Source: Primulina eburnea
Taxonomy: Eukaryota > Streptophyta > Magnoliopsida > Lamiales > Gesneriaceae
DNA length: 64,000 nt
Direction of reading: 5' to 3'
Assembly: GCF_022965805.1 (NCBI RefSeq)
Contig: NC_133105.1
Coordinates: 2,108,001 to 2,172,000, forward strand
The translations under genes were made by a program, and so were the position numbers. Below the pieces are notes generated by a model. The model made no database searches and had not been told where the DNA came from. It saw nothing but the letters and a program-made list of their open reading frames with translations. Positions 13,637-25,400 of the stretch are shown here, one piece after another (position 1 is the stretch's first letter; each line of letters begins with the position of its first letter).

Positions 13637-15225
13637 TTGATTTAAAAATAGTGATATTTAACGGCACGTGCGATGTAAACTTGCTAGTGTCCAACTTACT
13701 TCAATGAATCATTCGTATTTTTATTGTCACGACTATGAATTTCTTCCCACAGCCAACATTTATGAGAAAAAGAAATGAGCCACAAAAGAAACAAGGGTGT
13801 GTATTCCAGTGCAGATAATTCTTTTCAGGCATTTCTGTCTTACATGATGCAAGTTTTTGTTCAAGCTCGATCCAAAATGAGATGTTTTATTACAAAATCC
13901 ATGGTTTATTAGAAACATTTTTAAATATTTGTCTTTTCAATTACTTTTTTTTAAAAAAATAAAATAGATCAGAAAATTTTAATAATTTTTTACGACAATT
14001 CCGCATCTAAAGATTACCTGTTTTTTTTTAAATACTTATTATTTGTCTTTATTTTTATTTTTTTTTAAAGCGGTATTAATTTAAAGCAGAGCCCAATTTG
14101 AGCCATAAGTGACAATTTTGCCCTTCATCGTATTGAACTTTCCACCACTTTCAATATGTTTGGACAGTAAAAAAAAAAAATTGGATTTGGAACTGCATTT
14201 TAAATATACGGATTTAGAATTCTATTTGGTGTTTTATTATTTGATGTTTGGTAAAATTTTTAAATGCAATTTGGAATTTGTTAAAACAATTAAAATTAAT
14301 TTATTTTATATTAAAAAAATCTCGTTTTACTATTTTTTAATATTATTTGTTTATCAGCAATATTTATATAAATATTTCTATTTTTTCTCAAGGAAAAAAT
14401 TATTTTGGAACATAAAAAATAATTTTAATTTAAATAATTTTTTTAATAAATGCAAAAAATAAAAAGTTTATCATTAAAAATAAATTATCAAATTTTGATA
14501 AATTAAGTTTTTACTATTAAAACAACAAATTTTTTAATAGAAGTGTCTTATTTATAGAATTTTTAACATAAAAATATTTAAAATTGATTTTGAAATAATT
14601 TTCTCAAAAATATATATGATATAAATAATGAATTGATAATATGTATTTTTAATTTATAGAATTTGAGAATAACATTTAAAATTCATAAACAAGTTTTAAA
14701 ACTTATTAGTAAAAAACTAAAAATACATTTATTTATTTTCATTACCTAAATTCCATGAAATCCCATGAAATCTAACCTATTTTGTAAATATTTCACCTAG
14801 TTAAATCAAATCTCATCAAATTCCACTAAATACCAATCTCATTTTAAAATTTCATATTTCCAAAATTAAAATGATATTTTCAATTTCAAATCTCTCTGAA
14901 TTTCAAACACGCTTATCATCGAGATTTGCTCTATTTTTCAAGTGCAAATCACAAATATGAAAAGAAGACGATTTTTTTGAGAAATTGGTTCCTAAATAGG
15001 AAGGGACTTGTTATCATCAAGATTTGCTATAATTTTTTTTTACAGAGACACGAAGTATTTTTGTTTTTCCCTCTAAAAAAATAAAAGTATTTGTTATTTT
15101 AGCTATTTTACCATATTATTACGTTATAATAGCATAGTAGTTTTTTTTTATTGGTAGTTTATTTATGGGCAAAGTTGGTAAAGTTAGATCTCATGGCATT
15201 TTTTTATTGGGATATTTCTTTTCTT

Positions 15226-15228
<3 letters not shown>
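13637..15228. other. AT-rich intergenic stretch with no gene seen
   Basis: The only detail is a second possible Helitron-type end: GGCACGTGC at 13663-13671 followed by CTAG at 13684-13687, which might close an outer copy of the element that starts at 9690. The rest is poly-A/T-rich sequence whose open frames have strongly biased, low-complexity composition; I regard them as chance. Confidence 0.6.

Positions 15229-15305
<77 letters not shown>
15229..15305. repeat. Compound microsatellite (AT)n-(GT)n
   Basis: About 28 AT units run straight into about 10 GT units. It lies roughly 1 kb upstream of the KASH gene start. Confidence 0.97.
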
Positions 15306-16296
15306 CTCTTTTTAAATTTCATAGGGTGCTATGTGCAATTTGCTCCTTTTGGAAAGTAATAAAGTTAAAAATGGAAAAGAAAAAGTTGGAATTTGAAGGA
15401 GGATAGCGGGGGAAATAAGGAGAAAGATTTGAATGAAAATACCCCTATCATTTTTTTAAAAAGACAAGGGTTTGCTTAACGCGCGGACAGTCAAGATCAT
15501 CGAACCCACCACCCGCTAAAGTTCATTTCTTTCAAGAATTTTCGATTTTTTGATCTTATTCTGCAGCCAAACTACGGAACCGGGTAATGGGTATTGGATG
15601 ATTAGATTCATTTCCCAATAATCTGGGAAAATTGTACTCACAACAGCAACAGTATAATAATGATTTCTTGGCCGCTTAATCTTCCAGATAGATGGTTGAA
15701 GCTATAGCAGGAAGAGAAGCAAACAGTGGGTTCGATCTAGCCATCTAAGTGTTAAGGTGATTCAATTTGTATTTGAAAATAGGATTTTTTGTTTACTCCA
15801 TGTCATGGTATATTTGGTGTCTGTTTTCGTTTCTTGAGCATTTGTGGTTCAATTTGAGTTTTAGCATTTCGAATTTCATTTCTTGAGCTGCACAGAATAT
15901 GTGGAACTTCTTGTTCAGAGTTGAACGTGTTTTTTAAAAAAAAAACTAAGGGTGACCATTGTTCTCTTGACCTGATGCGTACGATTTTCTAATTAACTCG
16001 GAAAGAATGGAATTTCTTGAAAATTTCTTCTAATTTCCTATTAAATGCGTGACCAAAAATAATTTCCTTGTTTTGGAGCATTAGAATCTGATATTATTTT
16101 CTTGCTTTATCTCTATCTGTTATTGTATATCCACTACTTTTTAATGTGGCGATCTTGACATGAACAACGAGGGTGGTTTTCATTTGTCAAGGTGGTGATT
16201 AGTTGCAAAATTTTAGGAAAAAAGCCCGAAGCTGATTTCGAATTGGTTGTCTGGTTTTTCAAGTTTTCCGTTCACAACTTCCAGGGTGTGGTTACA

Positions 16297-18186
16297 ATGA
16301 GGAGAAGTCTAAGTCCAATACTGAGGGAGTTGGAGAATCTTGAGAAGGATGCCGACAGTAGAAAACTAGCTATGAAAGCGTTGAAATCATATGTAAAAGA
16401 CTTGGATTCTAAAGCAATACCCATGTTTCTTGCCAAGGTTTCTGAGAGCAAAGAAACTGGTGTATCGTCTGGTGAATACACAATTTCGTTATATGAGGTT
16501 CTTGCTCGAGTTCATGGGCCAAAAATTGTCCCTCAGATAGATAACATTATGACTACCGTTGTCAAGACCTTGTCCTCAAGTGCAGGATCTTTTGCCCTTC
16601 ATCAGGCTTGCTCCAAGGTGGTTCCAGCCATCGCAAGATATGCAATAGACCCGACAACTGCAGATGATAAGAAGAGATACATTATTCATTCTTTATGTAA
16701 GCCTCTTTCAGATTGCCTATTGGGGAGCCTAGAGAATCTGTCTTCTGGGGCTGCCCTTTGTCTACAGATGCTCGTCCAATCTGATAATTGGAGATTTGCT
16801 TCAAACGAGATGGTTAATGAGGTGTGTCAGAGAGTTGCCGGGGCTTTGGAGAAGCATTCACAGACCAATTCCCATATGGCTTTGGTTATGACTTTGGCTA
16901 AACACAACAGCCTGATAGTTGAAGCGTATTCAAGACTTTTTCTGCAGTCTGGAGTACAAATTCTTGACGTTGGTTTTGCCGAGGAAAATTCACAAAAACA
17001 ATTGTCAGCCATACATATGATGAGTTGTTTGATGAGATGTTTGGATCCAAAAAGTATATCATCTGAATTGGAGTTCGTAATAAAAGAGCTAGAAAAGTGC
17101 CAGTCTGATCGGATGCCTTTTGTTACTGGGGCTGCATTTGAAGCGGTACAAATAGCAAAGAGGACTTGTGCTGAAAAGGGGTTGAAACTTGAGAGAGTCA
17201 TAGATTCAATCACTGGTTCAAATTTTGATGGAAGAGAAAACAAGAGGAGTGTGTGTGCTGCTAGAGTCAAATCACCTCGTACCGCGTCACCGGAGTCACA
17301 AACCATCAATTCTTTTGTGGGATATGATTATATTACTGGATCACCAATCTCGATGAAACAGGACCCTCGAGGCACGAGCGATGATTGCAGAAGTGTAAAC
17401 CGTAAACTTTGGCGAAGATGCGAGAATGGAGTACTGGATATATCTCTTAAAGATGGTATATTCTCCAGTATAACTCGGGAGGTAGACATCTTGAAACATG
17501 ATAGTGATGAATTTTCGGACAACTGCAGTGGTCATACGGAAATTTTTACCGGTTTTCTACAAGGGACTACTGGACGTGCAGCTGTGAGAAGCACAATGTC
17601 CAGTCCAATGTCCAGTCCTCAGGTAAGGTCTTTTGGTACTAATGTATTTTCAATATCGACTAAATCACCTCATGATACATCTGTCTTTGTTGTGCTTCAG
17701 CGATCAAACTCTAATATAAAACTCAACGATGTGAAGATTTTCAGTACCCCCAGAAAACTCATTCGTTCACTTCAGGATCCAGATAACTTGAACTTGGGCT
17801 TCTCTAAGAATCAAACTGGAAGGGTCAGAAACTCTACTCCAATAACATTTGATCAGATGACAGCATCAAAGTTCAATGGCCTTTCTCCGGGTATAAATCC
17901 CACGATCAATAGTGATGAAAATTTGTCCTACAGTGGTGAGCAGTTCATTTGCAGCTCAGAATCAGTTTCCTCAACTGAAGACGTGTATCCTGACACAGAT
18001 ACACCAGTGTCTGTGAATATGATTCCTATAAATGAAACGCAAATTCAAGATGCCGATGTGCCTAAAGTCTTCCAATTCTCTGCTCGCAAAATTGGTTGTG
18101 GCATTTTCCTTATTCTATTTGCAGTACTTTATCGTTTGTTGGCAATTGGTGATCTGGCTGATGGCAACATTCTTGTCCCCACCTAG
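16297..18186 (+). CDS. SINE1/SINE2-type KASH protein of the outer nuclear envelope
   Basis: Plant SINE proteins bind SUN proteins in the perinuclear space and connect the nucleus to actin and microtubules. The N-terminal 330 or so residues are ARM/HEAT-like helical repeats starting MRRSLSPILRELENLEKDA; a long Ser/Pro-rich segment follows; near the C-terminus is one membrane helix (CGIFLILFAVLYRLLAI), then a short tail ending LVPT, the plant KASH signature that inserts into SUN. The ATG at 16297 is the first in its frame, and its product starts like known SINE proteins. I read two coding exons, 16297-17622 and 17701-18186 (603 residues). The 78-base intron between them has no stop and keeps frame, so retention gives 629 residues. 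Whether it is SINE1 or SINE2 is not decided. The leader probably extends upstream to about 15500, with a likely splice near 16285. Confidence 0.9.
   Translation: MRRSLSPILRELENLEKDADSRKLAMKALKSYVKDLDSKAIPMFLAKVSESKETGVSSGEYTISLYEVLARVHGPKIVPQIDNIMTTVVKTLSSSAGSFALHQACSKVVPAIARYAIDPTTADDKKRYIIHSLCKPLSDCLLGSLENLSSGAALCLQMLVQSDNWRFASNEMVNEVCQRVAGALEKHSQTNSHMALVMTLAKHNSLIVEAYSRLFLQSGVQILDVGFAEENSQKQLSAIHMMSCLMRCLDPKSISSELEFVIKELEKCQSDRMPFVTGAAFEAVQIAKRTCAEKGLKLERVIDSITGSNFDGRENKRSVCAARVKSPRTASPESQTINSFVGYDYITGSPISMKQDPRGTSDDCRSVNRKLWRRCENGVLDISLKDGIFSSITREVDILKHDSDEFSDNCSGHTEIFTGFLQGTTGRAAVRSTMSSPMSSPQVRSFGTNVFSISTKSPHDTSVFVVLQRSNSNIKLNDVKIFSTPRKLIRSLQDPDNLNLGFSKNQTGRVRNSTPITFDQMTASKFNGLSPGINPTINSDENLSYSGEQFICSSESVSSTEDVYPDTDTPVSVNMIPINETQIQDADVPKVFQFSARKIGCGIFLILFAVLYRLLAIGDLADGNILVPT
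17623..17700 (+). other. Short in-frame intron, possible exitron, in the KASH gene
   Basis: It begins GTAAGG after CCTCAG and ends GTGCTTCAG before CGATCA. Its length is 78 bases, a multiple of three, with no in-frame stop. Splicing removes 26 codons from the low-complexity linker between the repeat domain and the membrane helix. Confidence 0.65.
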
Positions 18187-18406
18187 ATTCTGGTTCTGTG
18201 ATCAGCTCATTTTTACGTGTATTTTGGGTATATTAGATTTGAACACATTCTTGAGGATACGATCAACAATGGCAATTACAGAATCGTTTGTATTTGAACT
18301 TGTTCTAGGTGCACTTCGCATATCGTATATTGCCATTTAGGTTAGATAACATAGCAACATCTCCTGGTCGCTTCTGATTATAAAACAGAGATATTTTGGC
18401 ATTATC

Positions 18407-18842
18407 TAGGGATGACAATTTTCCTTACTCGAGGAAGTGAAAGTTCCGATTCCATCCAGTGAACCGATTCAATCCATTCCAAAAGCAGAGTCACGCTCTT
18501 GACCTTTAGAAAAATAAGTTGAGTTTTGGAAGGTGGTCCCACGAGGAAAACCCGAAACGGGGACGAGGATCCCGATTTTTTTGAGTTTGGATTCGGGGGT
18601 TTTTTTAAATCCCCGATGTATTTCGGAGCGGGTATGAGATTACTATCCCCAAACCCGTCCCGATAATAATATCAATAAAAAATAATATTATTATTAGTAC
18701 TAATAATATTATTTTTTAAAATACTAATAATATTATTATTTGGTTTAAGAAAATCTCAGCATCCGTCGTCGTCTTGTCATATTAATATTTTTGAAATGGA
18801 GATGAGGATGACAAACCTGCTTCCGTCCCATTGTCATCCCTA
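18407..18842. mobile_element. hAT-type MITE, 436 bp
   Basis: The ends are TAGGGATGACAA and its inverted copy TTGTCATCCCTA. The flanks carry an exact 8-base target duplication, GCATTATC (18399-18406 and 18843-18850), as expected for hAT elements. The interior has GC-rich CCCGA/CGGGG segments and an AATAATATTATT block but no reading frame. It sits just past the 3' end of the KASH gene. Confidence 0.92.
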
Positions 18843-19089
18843 GCATTATCATCCCTCTTTTTGGTAATTACGAGTATATCCGATCTTGGTCAAAGTTTAT
18901 TAATAGACAGTAATTTCAACGCTTTTAATCTGTGAAGAACAATCTGAGGATACCACTAATAATTTAAAAAATATTATTTTACTTTTAAATTTCTATACCC
19001 AGAGAATGGTGATCCAAGGATTGGTTTACTAACATGCATGTATTATCTTAGAAGTGAAAAGTAAGAGAAACGGTGGCAGAATAAAAGAA

Positions 19090-20606
19090 TCACAAATTGT
19101 CGTGCTCTATGATTTGTGCCCCTCTCCACTTTTCACCAGGGTTCACAATCACAGGAACCAAAACCGATGCAGAGCCTGCACATGCGAAATACTCCCTTCC
19201 ATACTTACCAGAACATGAACCTGGGCTTGATAAAAATATGTCATCAAATCCCATTCGTATTACCCTGAAGAAGAGCTCGCGACCCTGAAGAAAATCCAGA
19301 ATCAGCAAGAAATGGAGCCCATTTTAGTCCCTGAAAATAGTCCCTATTTAAAACATTATATGGCACCAAATCAAGTTGTTTAGTCACCTGATCTATGATT
19401 TCAAATTTTGAAACCAAGCTCCTAGTGAAATGGCTTTGATCTTTCTGCTGGCGGGACTGCATAAACTCTGCTGAGCTTATGCTTCAAGACAGTAATTGGC
19501 ACCTCTTGAACTGTCCATTCTCCAGGTTTCTTTTCAGGTTCATACCCGAAAGCAAAGAATCCAGGATCCTCGGACGCTACAGCTTCAGATGGGGTTAATA
19601 TTTCGTAAGGCGAAGATATGGGAGGATGGGTCATGTAAGAGCAGCCACGTAGTCCTTGAATTCCAGAGCCTCTTCGACTCCTGAACTTGTAATGTCCCAA
19701 TATAGCGCTGGTTAAAGTAACAGCCTTGCTCCCAGTATTCTGCACGATTACTGCTGTGGACATGCTCAGTGGATAGAGTGACACCACATAAGTTATATCT
19801 AGAGTTCCTCTGGTGCAGCCTAGTTCTACCTGGATTGACATAACCACGATTTCATATATATGTTCGATACTCTATCATTGAACCACAGATCAAAATTTGC
19901 AAGAAAAAGTATATATTTAACACGGTTTAGGAACAAGATCACGAGTTTGAAATCCATCATGCTCAATCTTCTGTTATATATTTTTAACTGGTGCGTGGTA
20001 ATTTCTGAACTTATATATTACCCAGCGTATGGCTTATATGACCGTATGTGCTTAATATATCGTTGCGATCTTTTTATTTTATGTAAAACAAAGATAGGAA
20101 AATATATGTAAGAAATTAATATTTAATGCATACATACATTCTTTCTGGCATTGGGTCGCGATAATCATAAGAATGACGTAATGAACAATCGGGACTTTTT
20201 GTGCTCCAGTAGTGGGCAAATGAATGCCTACCTGTACAGCATCAATGGAGTCAGAATCCGCGTCTTTCACAATCCAATCAAAAGACCCATTTGAGTTTTC
20301 TTCATTGATGACCAAACCGATACCACCTCTAGAATCAGGGAGAGTACACAGAACCTCCTCAAATCCATCGTCTTTCCAGTAGACTTTAGGCATGTAGGAA
20401 GCGACATGGGCATTGGGTATCTGAAGTTTCAGGGAGCTCCCATTCCTTACCGTCAGCTCCACGCTGGGAAAATCGTTGGATTCGAAGAATTTGATGCCTT
20501 TTCTTCCGAACTTGCTGTCGAGTGTTTCGACAGGATTGGAAATCACGGAAGCAGATGCTCTGGTTCTGGCAGTAATTGGGAGAGAGAAGGATAGAATGGA
20601 AGCCAT
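19090..20606 (-). CDS. NDF2/NDF5-type chloroplast NDH subcomplex B protein, with an apparent frameshift
   Basis: The protein resembles NDF2 (PnsB2) and NDF5, galactose-mutarotase-fold plastid proteins needed for the photosynthetic NDH complex and cyclic electron flow. Exons on the minus strand are 20606-20232 (ATG, likely transit peptide [12 protein letters not shown]..., then [13 protein letters not shown]), 19829-19388 and 19284-19090 ([15 protein letters not shown]... to TGA). Splice sites and phases fit at both introns. Exon 2 is 442 bases, one more than a multiple of three: after ERSKPFH the frame meets TAG (19422-19424 on +), while the family-like continuation [12 protein letters not shown] is in the next frame. 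So either a one-base insertion or two-base deletion breaks it, or the assembly has an error there. Intact length would be about 337 residues. I cannot tell NDF2 from NDF5. Confidence 0.75.
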
Positions 20607-21116
20607 TAACAAGAGACGTTAAGGGAAGAAAGGGGGGCTAGTGTGTATTAGCCTCCATCCTTATCTTCGCAAATGGTGATGAAATTGTGTCCCCACAACT
20701 TTGCAATGATGATAAATAACACAAGGATTCCGGGAAAGAAAGACGCCATCCCCCCTCATTGCTTTTTTAATTTAGACCCAAAAAGTATATATAATTTTGA
20801 TATTAAAATATGTTTATCAAAATAAATATTTTATGAGCTTATAAACTTTTTTTAAAAAAAAATTGGAAACATCCAAGATACAAATTTAAACATTATTTTG
20901 TTGAAACTGATAATTAGTAATAATGAATTATTATAATTCAGGAAGGATAGATATAAATAGGGATGTCAATGGGTTCGGGTTTTACCCAGACCCGCAATGG
21001 ACCCGCATGTATTGGGTGTGTTTGGACATACTAAATGGGTCATGGGGTGGGTCTCGGGTCCAATTTTTCAGATCCGTCCGGATATAGGGAGGGTCATGAG
21101 TTCTATAATACCCGCC

Positions 21117-21118
<2 letters not shown>

Positions 21119-21186
<68 letters not shown>
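21119..21186. repeat. (TA)n microsatellite
   Basis: About 34 TA units inside the hAT element. The length is likely to vary between individuals. Confidence 0.97.
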
Positions 21187-21188
<2 letters not shown>

Positions 21189-21223
21189 TAGGGTTTTAGT
21201 TTTATTAATTTTCATTTTTTTAG

Positions 21224-21400
21224 TTGATCACCTCAACTATAACGATCTTAGTTATTCCTATTTCAACTGTTGCATTTGAATATGCTTTTAACAATAATGG
21301 AAGAATAGTTGGTCCTCATTTTATTAGACTTAAATATTGCCCACTTACTGATTTTATATTGATTTGTTTAAATTATGTTATGACTTATTTTTGGAGATCT
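21224..21400 (+). pseudogene. hAT transposase C-terminal dimerisation domain remnant
   Basis: One frame reads ILVIPISTVAFEYAFNN, then GGR-like NGRIVGPHFIRL. This matches the conserved hAT C-terminal block (ILAIPVSTVASESAFS, then GGRV, then RSRL). Only this piece of the enzyme is left. It lies within the target-duplication-bounded element at 20958-21746, which supports the hAT assignment. Confidence 0.8.
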
Positions 21401-21754
21401 CAAGATTTTTTTGGAGAGCTAGTAACTCTTTTTTTAATTTTTTATGTCGTGAAAATACTTTGTTTGTTATTATTAAATGTGGTTGAAAACATGAATTAAT
21501 TTTCCACAATTTTGTATTTAAAGGTTTGTCTGTTTCATAATTTAGTCATGTGAGAAGAAATATTACTTTTTTATTTTTAAAAAATTTGGGTCTCATGGGT
21601 CTCACGGATCTACTCGGCCCGGTTTCGTATTTGAAGTAGGGGTAGGTCCGAAGAATATTTAACCGGAGTGGAGTGGGTAATAGGTCAAAGTTTTTTTCAT
21701 GGGGAGAGTTTTGGGTTTAGCCAAACCCGCCCCATTGACATCTCTAGATATAAA

Positions 21755-22489
21755 CCTTACAGTTGAATTTGTGATAATTCTAAGTAATTATCATTGTATT
21801 TTCTTGATAACTAAATAATCTAATTCACGTTTTTTTCTATTTTCCATGTTAAATTTGTATCATAGAGCATTTGTAAACATATCATGCTCTATCCCCGTGA
21901 AACATAATTTATATTATCATTTTAGACCGATAAAAATACACTTCACAAGACCTATTTTCAAATTTTAAGATATAAAAATAAAAAACGAAATAAAAATTCA
22001 AATAATATAACTTTACTATAAATCCCAACTTTTTTGCCGAAAAGACCAAGCCTCGAACAAAATCATAAATGCGTATGTAACGATCAAGGCTCAAAAATGA
22101 TGGCATATAACATTAGTAGAAGTTGGTGCATATTCCACACAGTTGCTAGCTCACTGCTCATTAGATAGACTTTTAATAATTTTCAACAACGATATTACAA
22201 GGGCGGGGGAACGTGCGACTAAGAAAACTGGGTTTAAGAAACTGTGGGGTCACCAAAAACAACTACTGAGTTCTGGGATGTAAAACCAACACTCCGTAAG
22301 AACATTATCACTCCATATCAAATTTGGAACAAACGGAGGACGCATGTATGTAGTTGTAACTATTCCAGTTTTCTCCAAAAATTCCTTCGACAAACAAGAA
22401 GCCATCAAAAGTGATGCTGATAATTAAAATAATAAACCAGTTTGTGTTTAAGCGAACTGTGTCTACAGACGATATGTAGCCCCAGTAAC
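21755..22489. other. Spacer between the hAT element and the 3' end of CCT8
   Basis: AT-rich. The last 200 bases or so should be the 3' untranslated region of CCT8 (minus strand). I see no other gene. Confidence 0.6.
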
Positions 22490-25400
22490 TCAATCCTCAT
22501 CCATCCCTGCAGCCTGATCTGGCCTCTTTGGACCACCCGCCGGCTTGGCCATTATGATCTAGGGGAGAATAAAACAAAAATTGAATCCCAAGGTAGCAGA
22601 AAAGTCTAGGCAACATGGAAACAAGCAAGTTGATGCAAACTCTTTCAATTAGGGAGCGCCACATCATGTCATTGTTATGAACAATGGCAAGTACAGTTTT
22701 TGAGGATTGATTTATTAACCTTAAAGAAAGTTGCTGAGGTGATTACATGATGTACATTTGGTTTAAACATTGGCCTGCCACCACCCCCAACAGGGTCATA
22801 AAAATGCCAATGACAAGCTTAATCATATGACCTACTGTTTATTGATAAAGCTCATAACAGATTGCAGGTTACCTGATCTACTCGCAAGACAGTACAGGCA
22901 GCATCAGCAGCATACTTTAGAGCAAATAATCTGTATAAAAATGATGATTTCTTGCATGTCAAACTCTCAACATAAGGGTAAGATAGCTGACAACTGGAAC
23001 ATAAATGCTGGGACCAGAATAAAAAGGAGATTCTATTGAGCGGTCGGTATTTTCACACTATATAATTATTACTTCATAACAAGGAACAATGCGCACACTC
23101 GGGAGCATAAAGGCATCAAGAATAAACTGTTCTTTTTTACTTTTGAATTGTTAACAAATTGAAAGTTTTTAACTAATTTTTATTTATTTTAGAAAGATAA
23201 AATTAACAATAAATTTGTATATAATTGAGAGTTATTTTTTTGCTCATAATTCATAAATTTTGTATGATAAAAATTTAAGTTTAATACTTATTTACTTTCA
23301 ATATAATTGAGCTTTAGGTTATTTTTAGGTAGGATTTTAATTTTAATCAAGTTTTGGATTATTTTAAAAGTTGATATTTGGACTCCTAATGTGTGTTTTC
23401 ATTAGGTTATCTGTAAAACAGAGAAAGTAGAGTTTCTGGATATTATCCCTTGTATCGTTTTTTTAAAGATAAAGTTAAAGGTTAGTCTTTCCGTTAAACC
23501 TTTGGCAGCCCAAAGGATATACAGGGAGAGATGATCAACAAATTTAGGTGGTTTAATTATAATAAACATTTTGATGAATAAATGAACAACTAGCATTGAT
23601 AAAAGCCCAAAGCCAGGTCAAGATTTTTTAAAACATTTTTCTGCATTAGAAACTGTTACCATTTTTTCTCCAAAACATCAGCCCCGGAGATGTGGTAGAA
23701 TTCAAATCTTAGGGACAAGAGGGCTGATGATTTTGAATAAGCCAAGGGATGGTTAATGGTATGCAGCAACTAACAAGAAACCAGTCAAACGTTTTCCATC
23801 AATTTACAAAATATATTTAATCAAACAAAAATCAAGCCAAATTATACTATCTCGACAGTCGACACATGGAAGAATAACTTACTTGGTGATGTACAGATCC
23901 CATACATTCATTGAAGAGACATCCTTGCAGATACCTTCTTCCAGATCAATGCCAACTTTTGTGTTATTAGCCGCATGTTCTGCATACAATGATGATATGA
24001 TCTCCATCGCATTGAGCCCAGCATTATCCGCCAAAGTTTTAGGAACCATTTCAAAACTTTCAGCAAATTTGGAAATTGCATACTGATCCAATCTGGGAAG
24101 CGACAGTTTAACTTAGTAATCATGACAGATTGACCCAGGAGTTGAAAATATTTCATAACAGTTCAATTTGAAGAAATCAAAACAGAACACTCTTAGCACA
24201 AAATCTAACGGTGGTTGACCTCGAAGAGATATAAAATGAGCATTTATTCATAATTTGTCAAAACAGGTTCAGCTAATCACAAAAACTGCCATGAATCAAG
24301 TACTAAAAGGAGATGAGAATTTATTTTGATAATAACTCAAGTGTGATATAGTAACAAATTTTTATGGTTTAATCAACCTAAAAATTATTGGTGTCACACA
24401 AGATTTTCCATTAGGAGGAGGATAAAAAATCATACAAGGGAGAACTCCCTACAACAAGAGCCATATAAGATGTATATGAAAATTATAAACAAAAGAAAAT
24501 ACCCAGTTTCTTTGAAAGAAAATTCCTTGAGCCTTCTGGCTAATTCGATTTCAGTAGCTGCAGCTCCAGGAATGATCCGACTGTCCCGGCACATAGCCTG
24601 TTGGAACGTAAGATCCTCGTTAATGGCATATTCTTGGTCACCAAAAAAATATAATAACAATAAAAGAAAAAATAAAAAGGTCGTTCACGTGTTCTGCGTT
24701 TAATGAAGCCCACTTAGTAGACACTTTACTTGGTTTAGTGGAAACTACCTTGTACGTATTCACACCATCATCGACAGCTCTTTCAAGGTCATCCAGGATG
24801 CTATCAGTGCTACCTCGCAGAACAACAGTGGCCACTGAGTTTCCACCTTGTTCATTTTTTACAATCGTAACCTATTAATAAAAATTGAGAAGATCAAAAA
24901 TCACCAAAGCATGGAGCAAAAACTAGAGTGATTAAGATAATCAAAATTAAGTGATGATGGATTGTCATACTCTGGCTCCACCTATTTCCTCCACTGAAAT
25001 GGAATCAACATATCCAAGGTCATCTGGGTTAGGCTGACTCAGCTTTAACTGTTTCCACAATTAACAAAAAAATCACAGAAAGGAAGTGCCGATATATTGT
25101 GCACATTAAAACAAACTAATATGTCATGCTTACAAGACCAACAGCGCCAGTGGTGCGACAAAAACGCCGAAGCTCAAATTTGGAGCTGATTTTTAACACC
25201 ATGAGTCTACAAAACAAAGTTCCAGATGTTCATAATATATAGCAGAAATTTAAGTAACCAGCGGCAAGGGGTAAGAAAAATGTGGGCTCCACAATGTTGA
25301 CAGACTTGGGTATAGAAACAACAATAGATTGAATAATTAAGATTCTCAAAGCAAGTGTCTTCAAAGATATATCATGCAGAAAAAAAGAGAGATCATGCAG

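Larger units (their letters stand above)
20958..21746. mobile_element. hAT-family element, 789 bp, internally deleted
   Basis: The ends TAGGGATGTCAATGGG and CCCATTGACATCTCTA are inverted repeats with one mismatch. The 8-base target duplication GATATAAA is exact (20950-20957 and 21747-21754). Inside are GGGTTCGGGT-type subterminal repeats, a TA microsatellite and a remnant of the transposase C-terminus. It is therefore a deletion derivative of a coding hAT element, not a purely anonymous MITE. Confidence 0.92.

Noticed and set aside
14109..14462. 117-codon plus-strand frame
   Set aside because: Almost only Phe, Tyr, Leu, Lys and Asn from poly-A/T DNA; chance frame.
17328..17535. Minus-strand open frames inside the KASH gene
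   Set aside because: Shadows of the coding strand; no independent motif.
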